31,133 nucleotides of DNA from an uncultured bacterium (GCA_903952785.1 CAJBHC010000080.1:1-31133); one strand, 5' to 3'; counted from the stretch's first letter, positions 13,487-20,551 are shown. Made by a program: numbers and translations. The notes: a model not told the origin generated them from the sequence alone.

Positions 13487-14665
13487 CTAAATGGAAATCA
13501 GTATTGTTGAGGTTGAGGTGGTGGCATAATTTGGTGTCGAAGTCGCCAGGTCTGTTGTTGATGAAGTCGATGTTGGATTTGTAGTTGTCGCCGTAGAAAA
13601 ATTCAAAAACTCTTGAATAGTCATTTTTTCAGTAAAGATATCATTTGCGTTATCCACCCCAATATATCTAAAGTGCCATGGCTCATAAATGTAGCCAGTT
13701 TCCTTTTGTTTTTTATCTGGGTAGCTCATTATAAAACCGTATTTATAACTATTTTGAGCCATCCATTTTCCTTCTTTGCTTTTAGCAAATTTTGGACTAA
13801 CACCGGCGTAGGAAATACTTTTACCAGATACATCTATTGTTGTTCCAAGTTGATGCTCCGAGTGTCCCGCTTCTGCAATTCCTGCCTTGGCGCTAGCTCC
13901 ACTTTTGTTTATCCACATCGAATACAAAAACTTCTGCATGTCCGCACTTCTATAAGATGATGTTATTGCAATATCTAATTTTTGTTTTTTTGCATCAGCA
14001 ATCATTTCATCTAAATGTCTAACAATTCTGTTTGAAACGCACATTACGCCAACGGTTTTAATTTTCTCTGAAACTCTAACTAAGTCTTGAGGTATATAAT
14101 CAAGTGGGACAGCTTTGGATCTATTTAAATTTTCAAAAACTTTATCAAAGTCACTTTCTACAAAGTTGTCCTGGCCAATCACTCTCATTGCTGTCGGACA
14201 AAGCTCCTTGTATATTAGATTATTTAATGCGGTCCTGGTCTCCAGATCAAGTTCCCCGGTAATGGGTAAATTTAGTTTAGATTGAACGATTCTAAGTTTT
14301 GCCTCTGTTTTTGTCCCAAAATAATTTGTAATAGGCCCTCTTGTTTTGTCATCAGTCAGGGATTTTAAAATTATCTGAAGTACTTTTACATCGTTACCCT
14401 TAGACCCTTTTTTTAACTTTCTTGTAAATTCGCCATTTTCTTGCCAAACTTTTACAGCATTAATAGAAACTATGGAGGATGAACTCTTGTTCAATAAATT
14501 TCCACCCATGGTACTACTGGCGTTGAGGATGTCTATTTCTGGGGAATATGGGGTAATTGTGGTTGCTGTCGCTGTGTGGGTAAATGATATTAATAAAAGG
14601 GCGACAAAAATCACTAAAAGTCTTGTTTTGCATCCATTATCTGATTTGGGGATATCTAAAATCAT
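13487..14665 (-). CDS. D-Ala-D-Ala carboxypeptidase, VanY type, with peptidoglycan-binding domain
   Basis: A 392-residue secreted or anchored enzyme. In order: N-terminal hydrophobic signal/anchor (13-30), a Ser-rich linker, a PG_binding_1-type domain (about 82-150; KKGSKGNDVKVLQIIL), the VanY domain (about 185-340), and a Ser/Thr-rich tail (357-389). The zinc site is complete: H271 and D278 in SEHQLGTTIDV, H331 in EPWHFRYIG, with E328 as likely catalytic base; SSYRS (236-240) is also typical. It trims the terminal D-Ala of peptidoglycan stem peptides outside the cell. It is divergent from dgkA; the palindrome TAGTATACTA (14681-14690) supplies a -10 for both. Confidence 0.93.
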   Translation of the reverse strand: MILDIPKSDNGCKTRLLVIFVALLLISFTHTATATTITPYSPEIDILNASSTMGGNLLNKSSSSIVSINAVKVWQENGEFTRKLKKGSKGNDVKVLQIILKSLTDDKTRGPITNYFGTKTEAKLRIVQSKLNLPITGELDLETRTALNNLIYKELCPTAMRVIGQDNFVESDFDKVFENLNRSKAVPLDYIPQDLVRVSEKIKTVGVMCVSNRIVRHLDEMIADAKKQKLDIAITSSYRSADMQKFLYSMWINKSGASAKAGIAEAGHSEHQLGTTIDVSGKSISYAGVSPKFAKSKEGKWMAQNSYKYGFIMSYPDKKQKETGYIYEPWHFRYIGVDNANDIFTEKMTIQEFLNFSTATTTNPTSTSSTTDLATSTPNYATTSTSTILISI

Positions 14666-14680
14666 ATATTTGTATTTAGG

Positions 14681-14690
14681 TAGTATACTA
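14681..14690. promoter_or_regulatory. Palindromic shared -10 (VanY-like gene and dgkA)
   Basis: TAGTATACTA is its own reverse complement, so TATACT is present on both strands. It lies 16 bp before the VanY-like ATG on the minus strand and 9 bp before the dgkA ATG on the plus strand. Leaders would be very short on both sides. Confidence 0.55.
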
Positions 14691-14698
14691 TATGTATT

Positions 14699-15067
14699 AT
14701 GAATTTTGCTAACAAAAAACCAAATCCATTTTTAAAATCATTTATTTGTGCGGGGAAGGGGATCAAACATGTTTTTAAAAATGAAAGAAACTTCAGATTT
14801 CATACTATTATATCAATAATAGTTTTAATTTTAGCTATATACTTGGAGTGTGATTTAATTGAATTAGCACTTTTGATAATAGTTATATCAATAGTGCTTG
14901 TGTCAGAAATGGTTAATAGTGCGATTGAATACACTTGGGATAAGCTGGAGCCAAACCATCATCCCGTGGTTGGAATAATCAAGGATGCTATGGCTGGTTC
15001 AGTTTTGATTGCCTCTGTCTCTGCTGTTCTTGTTGCAGTAATAATTATATTTAGACATTTAATTTAA
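14699..15067 (+). CDS. dgkA: Diacylglycerol/undecaprenol kinase
   Basis: A 122-residue trimeric membrane kinase family member, three TM helices. The family signature is visible: N-terminal amphipathic helix with E30, then S69-E-M-V-N-S-A-I-E77 and KDAMAGSVL (95-103), carrying E70, N73, E77 and D96 of the active site. In Gram-positive-like bacteria this type phosphorylates undecaprenol to undecaprenyl phosphate, the carrier for peptidoglycan. Next to a PAP2 phosphatase (4 bp away) and UppP, that role is more likely than diacylglycerol kinase. It is divergent from the VanY-like gene. Confidence 0.93.
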   Translation: MNFANKKPNPFLKSFICAGKGIKHVFKNERNFRFHTIISIIVLILAIYLECDLIELALLIIVISIVLVSEMVNSAIEYTWDKLEPNHHPVVGIIKDAMAGSVLIASVSAVLVAVIIIFRHLI

Positions 15068-15070
15068 AAC

Positions 15071-15637
15071 ATGAATTCACCCTTACTTTTGCTAGCTACC
15101 AAATTAGATTTGAATGTAATTCATTTCTTTCAAACCTCAACCAGTGATTTTGGCATTAAGTTGGCAATTGTTGTAAGTAACATAGGTAGCCCCCAATCTT
15201 TTTTGCTGCTAACAATTGCTACGGCGATGTTGTTTTGGCTTTATAAAAAACCATACTATCTAGTACAGTTTCTTGTCACCCTAGGTGCTGGTGGGCTAAC
15301 TGTCTATGTCATGAAGCGTTTAATAGCAAGACCAAGGCCGGTAGAAGCATTAATAGATATTAGCGGATATTCCTTTCCGAGTGGGCATGCAACTATCGCA
15401 ACATTATTCTGCTGTTTAATTATGTTTGCATATAAGGACCATATTAAGAATTTATTTACGAGACTGTTGTTTATAATTATTTTGGCTTCGATCGCGTTGG
15501 CCATATCCTTTAGCCGAGTCTACTTGTCTGTTCATTATTTGAGTGATGTCGTTGTTGGTATTCTTGTTGGACTTCTAATTGCTTCAATCTCCGTATTTGT
15601 TTTTGAGAACTTCTTTAAAAAAGAAGAGTTGAAGTAA
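15071..15637 (+). CDS. PAP2-family membrane phosphatase
   Basis: A 188-residue protein with about five or six TM helices and the full acid-phosphatase signature: K82-x6-R89-P90, P103-S-G-H106, and S148-R149-x5-H155-x3-D159. It removes a phosphate from lipid pyrophosphates or phosphatidic acid at the membrane. It starts 4 bp after dgkA and precedes uppP, so undecaprenyl pyrophosphate is the likely substrate. That would give two unrelated phosphatases for the same step, which is common in bacteria. A repeat-rich gap follows its stop. Confidence 0.93.
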   Translation: MNSPLLLLATKLDLNVIHFFQTSTSDFGIKLAIVVSNIGSPQSFLLLTIATAMLFWLYKKPYYLVQFLVTLGAGGLTVYVMKRLIARPRPVEALIDISGYSFPSGHATIATLFCCLIMFAYKDHIKNLFTRLLFIIILASIALAISFSRVYLSVHYLSDVVVGILVGLLIASISVFVFENFFKKEELK

Positions 15638-15650
15638 TAGCGATTTTGAA

Positions 15651-15686
15651 GACGATTCAGCAGACGATTCAGCAGACGATTCAGCA
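15651..15686. repeat. 12-bp tandem repeat, three copies
   Basis: GACGATTCAGCA three times without a mismatch (15651-15662, 15663-15674, 15675-15686), just after the PAP2 stop codon. The last copy is also the left arm of a hairpin of the AGCA-loop family. Confidence 0.9.
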
Positions 15687-15745
15687 GAATCGCCTACTGG
15701 GATCGCCACGGGGCTCGCCTACTGGGTGATTTAGCAAAATCGCCC
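15677..15745. repeat. AGCA-loop hairpin repeats, two copies upstream of uppP
   Basis: Copy A: CGATTC-AGCA-GAATCG (15677-15692), followed by CCTACTGGG. Copy B: GGGTGATTT-AGCA-AAATCGCCC (15724-15745, 9-bp stem with one G-T). TCGCCTACTGGG occurs at 15690-15701 and 15715-15726. A third copy of the element lies at 21790-21817. Stems differ in sequence but keep pairing, so the hairpin seems to matter. Confidence 0.75.
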
Positions 15746-15751
15746 ACCGAA

Positions 15752-15760
15752 TGATACAAT
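15752..15760 (+). promoter_or_regulatory. Extended -10 of uppP
   Basis: TG-A-TACAAT then 6 nt (GCCTCT) and the ATG at 15767. Leaderless start predicted. Confidence 0.65.
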
Positions 15761-15766
15761 GCCTCT

Positions 15767-16561
15767 ATGAATATATTCCACGCAATAATTTTGGGTATAG
15801 TTGAAGGTATTACAGAGTTTCTACCAATATCCTCAACAGGGCACATGATATTGGCTTCCAAGCTACTTGGAATACCAGAAACAGACTTTCTAAAGACATT
15901 TGAGATTTTTATTCAATTGGGTGCAATACTTGCTGTGGTTGTTTTGTATTTCAGAAGACTCATCACATCACGAGATACTATTAAAAAAGTGATAGTTGCT
16001 TTTATTCCAACAGCTATTTTAGGATTAATCTTCCATGATTTTGTTAAAAAATATTTACTCGCCAGCCCTTTGGTTGTTTCAATATCTTTAATTGTTGGAG
16101 GTATATTGATTATTTGGTTTGAAAAACAAAACTCAAAAAGACATTCTAAATTAAGTATAAAGAACGGCAGTTCTAATGATTTAGACATTAGTTATATTCA
16201 AGCAATTAAAATTGGTTTTTATCAGTCTATTGCCATGATTCCTGGAGTATCAAGATCAGCTGCAACAATTATCGGTGGACAAATTTCTGGAATTTCTAGG
16301 ATGGAGATTGTCGAGTTTTCTTTTTTGCTCGCTATCCCAACAATGTTTGCCGCTTCTGTCTTGGATCTATATAAAGGAGTGGGGGAGATTGGTCAAAATG
16401 AAATTGTGCTTTTGTCAGTAGGTTTTGTTACAGCGTTTATTGTGGCGATTATTGCCATCAAGAGTTTTATAAATTTTATTCAAAAACATACCTTTGTAAG
16501 TTTTGCGGTTTATAGGATTATCATTGGTGTGCTATTCCTCGGTCTACTATTTTGGTCTTAA
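15767..16561 (+). CDS. uppP: Undecaprenyl-diphosphatase UppP (BacA)
   Basis: A 264-residue multi-pass membrane enzyme that turns undecaprenyl pyrophosphate into the monophosphate carrier used for cell-wall synthesis. Both family motifs are complete: E13-G-I-T-E17-F-L-P-I-S-S-T-G-H26, and P159-G-V-S-R163-S. Length is normal. Start 15767 lies 6 nt after an extended -10. With dgkA and the PAP2 phosphatase just upstream it forms a lipid-carrier recycling cluster, although the repeat-rich gap and its own promoter make it a separate transcription unit. Higher bacitracin tolerance would be expected from such proteins. Confidence 0.97.
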   Translation: MNIFHAIILGIVEGITEFLPISSTGHMILASKLLGIPETDFLKTFEIFIQLGAILAVVVLYFRRLITSRDTIKKVIVAFIPTAILGLIFHDFVKKYLLASPLVVSISLIVGGILIIWFEKQNSKRHSKLSIKNGSSNDLDISYIQAIKIGFYQSIAMIPGVSRSAATIIGGQISGISRMEIVEFSFLLAIPTMFAASVLDLYKGVGEIGQNEIVLLSVGFVTAFIVAIIAIKSFINFIQKHTFVSFAVYRIIIGVLFLGLLFWS

Positions 16562-16631
16562 TCCGCAACCACCCTCTAGGATGTATCTTGGAATGATTTA
16601 CTAAACATATCAATTTAAATAAATTTCTAAA

Positions 16632-17594
16632 ATGATTTTACTAAAAGGAACACAAATAAGAGATAGTAAGAGAGAAAATCTTCGCTCTAAAATTAATGAG
16701 ATAAAAGAAAAAGAGGGAGATAGGTTCATTCCTCCAACTCTAGTTATATTTCAAATTGGAGATAACGCATCTTCCTCAGTTTACATTGGGCAAAAAAAGA
16801 GGTTTGCAGAGTATGTTGGTGCAGAGGTTCTGCACATTGCGCTACCTGAACATGTGAGTGAATTTGATGTCATTGCCGAGATTCAAAATTATAATATGGA
16901 TGATTCAGTTCATGGAATAATTGTTCAGTTGCCACTACCAAGACATTTGTCAGTTCACAACATTACAAATTCTATTGACTATAGGAAGGATGTTGATGGA
17001 TTGAGCGGTGTTAGCTTAGGTCTGCTGGTTCAGAGAAATTTTAAGCTAGACGAGGACGCAGGAATCGCGGATGGAAGAGAGGGGAATTTGGAAATGGATA
17101 AGTTTAAAACACACCCTTTCAAGGGTTTTATCCCAGCCACAGCCAAAGGCATACTCAGCATGCTTCTAGAATACAATATTGAGCTTGAAGGTAAAAAAGT
17201 TTGTATTATTGGCCGTTCCGTCTTGGTCGGAAAGCCTACAGCGCTTTTAATGCTTGCCAAGAACGCGACGGTGACAATTTGTCATTCTAAAACTATCAAT
17301 TTAAAGGAGATTACCAAACAATCAGATATTTTAATATCAGCAATTGGAAAGCCGGGTTTTATCAATAAAACATTTGTTTCAGAGAATCAAATTCTAATTG
17401 ATGTTGGAATCACATCTATTGATACAAAGACAGGAGATGGAGAAAATGTTAGAAAAGTTTGTGGTGATTTTGAATATGAAGAGGTTTCAAAAGTGGTTTA
17501 TGCAATAACTCCAGTGCCCGGTGGAGTTGGGCCGCTCACTGTTACATCTCTTTTTGAAAATTTATTTGAATCTTTTTGCAATTCTCTGCTATAA
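16632..17594 (+). CDS. folD: FolD: methylene-THF dehydrogenase / methenyl-THF cyclohydrolase
   Basis: A 320-residue bifunctional enzyme interconverting methylene-, methenyl- and formyl-THF for one-carbon metabolism. Active-site residues are present: Y51 and K55 (YIGQK), Q99 in VQLPLPRH, D121 in KDVDGL, the IGRSVLVGKP nucleotide loop (193-202) and PVPGGVGPLT (294-303). It is longer than typical FolD (about 285) because of an insertion near 134-163, rich in charged residues. The usual PCTPxG reads PATAKG (168-173). The leader is A/U-rich. Its TAA stop (17592-17594) lies inside the -10 box of the next gene. Confidence 0.95.
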   Translation: MILLKGTQIRDSKRENLRSKINEIKEKEGDRFIPPTLVIFQIGDNASSSVYIGQKKRFAEYVGAEVLHIALPEHVSEFDVIAEIQNYNMDDSVHGIIVQLPLPRHLSVHNITNSIDYRKDVDGLSGVSLGLLVQRNFKLDEDAGIADGREGNLEMDKFKTHPFKGFIPATAKGILSMLLEYNIELEGKKVCIIGRSVLVGKPTALLMLAKNATVTICHSKTINLKEITKQSDILISAIGKPGFINKTFVSENQILIDVGITSIDTKTGDGENVRKVCGDFEYEEVSKVVYAITPVPGGVGPLTVTSLFENLFESFCNSLL

Positions 17595-17595
17595 T
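17566..17595 (+). promoter_or_regulatory. Promoter of the SIMPL gene, inside the folD end
   Basis: TTGAAT (17566-17571), 18-bp spacer, TATAAT (17590-17595) with TGC before it. The folD stop codon is part of the -10. Six nt (GTATGC) separate it from the ATG at 17602. Confidence 0.75.
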
Positions 17596-17601
17596 GTATG
17601 C

Positions 17602-18564
17602 ATGGCAATCAATAAAGATATTTCAAAAACTAATGGACTGAAAAAAATTCTAGAATTAAATTCATTATTAAAAATTGTTTCGATTTTATTAATATTATCA
17701 TTGACGATTCTTGCGGTTTCAAATATTGGAGAAAGGAAGGGCGGAAAGGCCCTAGATCAACAGGATGTCATTGTAGTTTCTGGACACGGTGAGATAAATG
17801 TTAAACCTGATACTACAAAATTTACAATTTCGGTAACAGAAACAGGCAGAGACATTAAATCTTCTCAAGACGCAGCGACAAATAAAATTAACGCTGCCAT
17901 TGTTATTTTAAAACAAAACGGTGTTTTGGATAAAAACATTAAAACATTAAACTTTAATACATACCCAAAATATAGTTCGAGAACTTCTTCTTGCGCTACA
18001 GAGAAAGTATCTGTTGTTAAAAGTAAAGCAACATCCACTGCGGTGAAGACCCCCGTTGTTAAGGGGGTTGCATCGTCAACAAAGACTGTGCTGGGTATTA
18101 CTTCCGTTGCTAGTGTTAATAGTTCTGTAGGTTCAGTCATTCCTCCTTGTGTGGATAAAACTACAGAGATTGTAGGTTATGAGACAAACCAATCAATAGA
18201 AGTAAAGATTACTGATATAAGTAAGAATCCAGATTTGGCAGGAACCTTAGTTACGATGGTTGGAAATGTTGGAGTTACTGTAGGTGAGCTTACAAACTTT
18301 GTGGACAATATGGATAAGGCTAAGCAAACCGCCAGAGATCAGGCGATACAAAAAGCTAAAATTCAGGCACAGGGTATTGCTCAAGCGCTAGGCATTAAGT
18401 TAGGTAAAATTACATCTTTTTCTGAAAATTCAAATGGTGGATATCCATATCCTATGATGATGAGCTCAAAAATGACAGATTCCGCTGAGTCTGCGGTTGC
18501 CAATCTGCCGGTGGGGGAGAATAAGATTACATCGGATGTGAATATTACTTATAGTATAAGATAG
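17602..18564 (+). CDS. SIMPL-domain (DUF541) membrane-anchored protein
   Basis: A 320-residue protein with one TM segment (about 20-40) and an exported SIMPL domain: begins with VIVVSGHGEINVKPDTTKF and includes the QNGVLDKNIKTLNFN region and the C-terminal helix ending QAQGIAQALGIKLGKI. Between the two halves is an insertion of roughly 60 residues, Ser/Thr/Val-rich with two Cys. SIMPL proteins occur in bacterial envelopes (for example YggE/BP26) and have been linked to oxidative stress; no precise function is known. ATG 17602 is fixed by the extended -10 at 17587-17595; the frame is open further up but there overlaps folD. A terminator follows at 18617-18655. Confidence 0.88.
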   Translation: MAINKDISKTNGLKKILELNSLLKIVSILLILSLTILAVSNIGERKGGKALDQQDVIVVSGHGEINVKPDTTKFTISVTETGRDIKSSQDAATNKINAAIVILKQNGVLDKNIKTLNFNTYPKYSSRTSSCATEKVSVVKSKATSTAVKTPVVKGVASSTKTVLGITSVASVNSSVGSVIPPCVDKTTEIVGYETNQSIEVKITDISKNPDLAGTLVTMVGNVGVTVGELTNFVDNMDKAKQTARDQAIQKAKIQAQGIAQALGIKLGKITSFSENSNGGYPYPMMMSSKMTDSAESAVANLPVGENKITSDVNITYSIR

Positions 18565-18616
18565 AGCTTGGCGATAGCGGTTTTATAGAATTATATAGTT
18601 AGATTCCTCCGATTTT

Positions 18617-18655
18617 AAAAACAACGAAGGCCTTAATTCCAAGGTCTTTTTGTTT
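18617..18655 (+). terminator. Intrinsic terminator after the SIMPL gene
   Basis: AAGGCCTT (18627-18634) pairs with AAGGTCTT (18641-18648), loop AATTCC, with outer AAACAA/TTGTTT pairing and a run of five T. Confidence 0.75.
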
Positions 18656-18660
18656 ACCTA

Positions 18661-18695
18661 TATAAAAAGCGCCCCCGCCGGTTGGCGGGGGGGGG
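18661..18695 (-). terminator. GC-rich intrinsic terminator, minus strand
   Basis: CCCCCGCC (18672-18679) pairs with GGCGGGGG (18684-18691), loop GGTT on the plus strand. Read on the minus strand it is followed by CGCTTTTTATA, so it ends the small gene at 18727-18978. A run of nine G (18687-18695) is very unusual in this AT-rich sequence. Confidence 0.75.
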
Positions 18696-18726
18696 TAGGT
18701 GTCTGTGTCACTTGTTTGGCGTGGAG

Positions 18727-18978
18727 TTATTTGGGTATGTGAGTTTCATCGTCCGCTAGGAAGGGGATGGCGGTACTCAGTGGCCCCATTCCTGCAAACG
18801 CCATGAATTCACGAATCAGGTACCAAATAGTCCATCCCGAAGAACTGAAGATTCTATCCCTGCGATGGTAAATGAAGAATACGAGAATTCCCCAGATCAC
18901 CCAAACCAGGAGAAATAAAATGCACACCTGGAATTGTTGGTTTGTGGCGATGTAATTAGCTATTTTTGCAATTTGCAT
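18727..18978 (-). CDS. Small putative membrane protein
   Basis: An 83-residue protein that I do not recognise. It has one strongly hydrophobic segment (about 17-37) rich in Trp, Val, Leu and Ile, followed by YHRRDR, then a second, weaker hydrophobic stretch near 50-72. Support for it being real: the frame fills most of an otherwise empty gap, and a strong GC-rich terminator lies just past its stop on the same strand. Against: no clear promoter, and its GC content is higher than that of its neighbours, so it may have been acquired. Of the rest of the gap (18979-19123) I can say nothing. Confidence 0.5.
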   Translation of the reverse strand: MQIAKIANYIATNQQFQVCILFLLVWVIWGILVFFIYHRRDRIFSSSGWTIWYLIREFMAFAGMGPLSTAIPFLADDETHIPK

Positions 18979-19123
18979 GATTTTGTAATGTGGTTTACTG
19001 CACTTTCAATCTCCTAATGTTCCAAACCTGGTGGGCTGGTAGGGGGCTGATTAATACAGTAAAACAAATATGGGAGCTGAATCTGTATAACAGTATGCCA
19101 CGTTCATGGAAAAAGTCAAAAGA

Positions 19124-19152
19124 TTGACATTTAACTCTTTAAACTATATACT
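19124..19152 (+). promoter_or_regulatory. secE-nusG-rplK promoter
   Basis: TTGACA (19124-19129), 17-bp spacer, TATACT (19147-19152): a near-perfect promoter. Start near 19159 gives a leader of about 53 nt, unlike the leaderless genes. Confidence 0.85.
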
Positions 19153-19176
19153 TCTAAACGTTAAAATAACATCTAG

Positions 19177-19197
19177 AGCGCCCGAAAGGGTGTTTTA
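19177..19197 (+). promoter_or_regulatory. Leader hairpin with GAAA tetraloop before secE
   Basis: AGCGCCC (19177-19183), loop GAAA, GGGTGTT (19188-19194), then TTAAAA. Seven pairs including two G-T. The stem followed by T residues could act as a weak attenuator or a 5' stabiliser; no protein-binding motif is recognised. Confidence 0.5.
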
Positions 19198-19211
19198 AAA
19201 TACCAAAATAT

Positions 19212-19394
19212 ATGTCAATAAAACAATATATAAGTGAAACAAAATCAGAAATGAAGCACGTAAGCTGGCCAACAAGAAAACAAACTATTGTTTATACAAC
19301 ACTAGTTATTGTTGTTTCAATCGTTGTGGCCTTGTATGTTTCTGGTCTTGATACCATTTTTACAGGCTTGTTCAAAAGTCTTATATTACGTTAA
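19212..19394 (+). CDS. secE: Protein translocase subunit SecE
   Basis: A 60-residue single-TM SecE of the short bacterial type. The amphipathic N-terminal helix carries the conserved K-x-V-x-W-P element (KHVSWPTRKQT, 15-25), followed by one TM helix (about 27-45). SecE stabilises SecY in the protein-export channel. First gene of the secE-nusG-rplK unit with its promoter at 19124-19152; nusG follows after 26 bp. No Shine-Dalgarno sequence; the leader just before the ATG is A/U-rich. Confidence 0.96.
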   Translation: MSIKQYISETKSEMKHVSWPTRKQTIVYTTLVIVVSIVVALYVSGLDTIFTGLFKSLILR

Positions 19395-19420
19395 TTTTAA
19401 AAGCTAATTTTTAAATAACC

Positions 19421-19963
19421 ATGTCAAAACAAGAACAAGGAGAGAGAAATTGGTATGCAATTCACACATATGCAGGATATGAAAACGCCGTTATGAGAAA
19501 TCTCAAACAGCGTATTGAGTCACTGTGTATGGATGATCGTATATTCAATGTAATCGTTCCTACAGAAAAGAAGATCAAAATTAAGGGAAGTAAAAGAATA
19601 GAGGAGGATGAAAAGATTTATCCAGGGTACATCCTAGTCGATATGATTGTGAACGATGATACATGGTACATGGTTAGAAATACCCCCAGAGTTACCGGTT
19701 TTGTTGGTTCTGGTACAACTCCTGTTCCTCTTGAAAAGAAGGAGGTTGAGGAATTATTCAGAAGAATGTCTAGCGATAACATAAAACACACCATTAATCT
19801 AAACATCGGTGACCTTGTAAAGGTGGCAGATGGTCCATTTAAGGACTTGGAAGGTAAGGTTTCAGAGGTTGATACAGATAGAGGAAAGGTTAGGGTCCTT
19901 GTATCAATGTTCGGTCGTGAGACACCTGTTGAGCTGGACTTCTTGCAAGTTAAGCCAATATAA
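19421..19963 (+). CDS. nusG: Transcription termination/antitermination protein NusG
   Basis: A 180-residue protein. The NGN domain starts at NWYAIHTYAGYE and includes IYPGYILVDM and RVTGFVG; the C-terminal KOW domain starts near GDLVKVADGPFKDLEGKV. NusG rides on RNA polymerase, raises processivity, and couples it to the ribosome or Rho. Length is normal. Position between secE and rplK is the standard bacterial order. The upstream sequence is A/U-rich with no Shine-Dalgarno match. Confidence 0.97.
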   Translation: MSKQEQGERNWYAIHTYAGYENAVMRNLKQRIESLCMDDRIFNVIVPTEKKIKIKGSKRIEEDEKIYPGYILVDMIVNDDTWYMVRNTPRVTGFVGSGTTPVPLEKKEVEELFRRMSSDNIKHTINLNIGDLVKVADGPFKDLEGKVSEVDTDRGKVRVLVSMFGRETPVELDFLQVKPI

Positions 19964-19981
19964 GGTATTTTATAAGAACTT

Positions 19982-20021
19982 TGGCCAGATACGCCTGCGC
20001 TTCTCTCGCGGATTGTGGCCA
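19982..20021 (+). promoter_or_regulatory. Structured segment between nusG and rplK
   Basis: TGGCCA (19982-19987) pairs with TGGCCA (20016-20021). Inside, CC-T-GCG (19994-19999) pairs with CGC-GG (20007-20011) around a 7-nt loop. It lies 30 nt before the rplK ATG and is much more GC-rich than its surroundings. It could be a translational control site or a processing site; the binder is unknown. Confidence 0.5.
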
Positions 20022-20051
20022 TAAATAAAGAAAAACAATTAATATATATTT

Positions 20052-20477
20052 ATGGCAAAAAAAATAATCAAATCATTAAAATTACAAATTCCTGCTGGAA
20101 AGGCAAATCCTGCTCCACCGGTAGGTCCTGCACTTGGTCAAGCTGGTGTTAACATTGGAGAATTCGTAAAGAGATTCAACGATGCAACAGCTCCTATGGC
20201 AGGTGATATTATCCCTGTTGTTATCTCAGTCTTTGAGGACAGAACTTTTGATTTTGTTCTTAAGACTCCTCCTGCAGCTTCACTTGTTCTTAAGGCAATT
20301 GGAGTGGAGAAGGGATCAGGTCACCCAAATACAAAGAAAGTTGGAAAGATCACAAAAGCTCAAGTTAAGGCAATTGCTGAGAGAAAGATGCCTGACTTAA
20401 ACTCAAAGGATATTGAAGGAGCAATGAAGATGATAGAAGGAACATGTGCTTCGCTTGGGATTGACGTTGTAGCATAA
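20052..20477 (+). CDS. rplK: 50S ribosomal protein L11
   Basis: A 141-residue protein, normal length. The N-terminal domain starts KSLKLQIPAGKANPAPPVGP and continues with the ALGQAGVNIGEF block; the C-terminal RNA-binding domain includes KVGKITKAQVKAIAERK and ends SLGIDVVA. L11 binds the GTPase-associated region of 23S rRNA and is needed for stringent response and release-factor function. A strong terminator follows at 20520-20546, so the L1 gene rplA, which normally comes next, is absent from this place. Confidence 0.97.
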   Translation: MAKKIIKSLKLQIPAGKANPAPPVGPALGQAGVNIGEFVKRFNDATAPMAGDIIPVVISVFEDRTFDFVLKTPPAASLVLKAIGVEKGSGHPNTKKVGKITKAQVKAIAERKMPDLNSKDIEGAMKMIEGTCASLGIDVVA

Positions 20478-20519
20478 TCTGGTAAAATCTAGAATAAGAC
20501 CCGCAAAGGTCGAAGAACG

Positions 20520-20551
20520 AAACCTCATGGATAAACCGTGAGGTTTTGTTT
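20520..20551 (+). terminator. Intrinsic terminator after rplK
   Basis: AAACCTCATGG (20520-20530) pairs with CCGTGAGGTTT (20536-20546), 11 bp with one U-G, loop ATAAA, followed by TTGTTTTG. Confidence 0.85.

Noticed and set aside
15651..15745. Could the repeats be a CRISPR array?
   Set aside because: Units are 12 bp with no spacers, and no cas genes are nearby.
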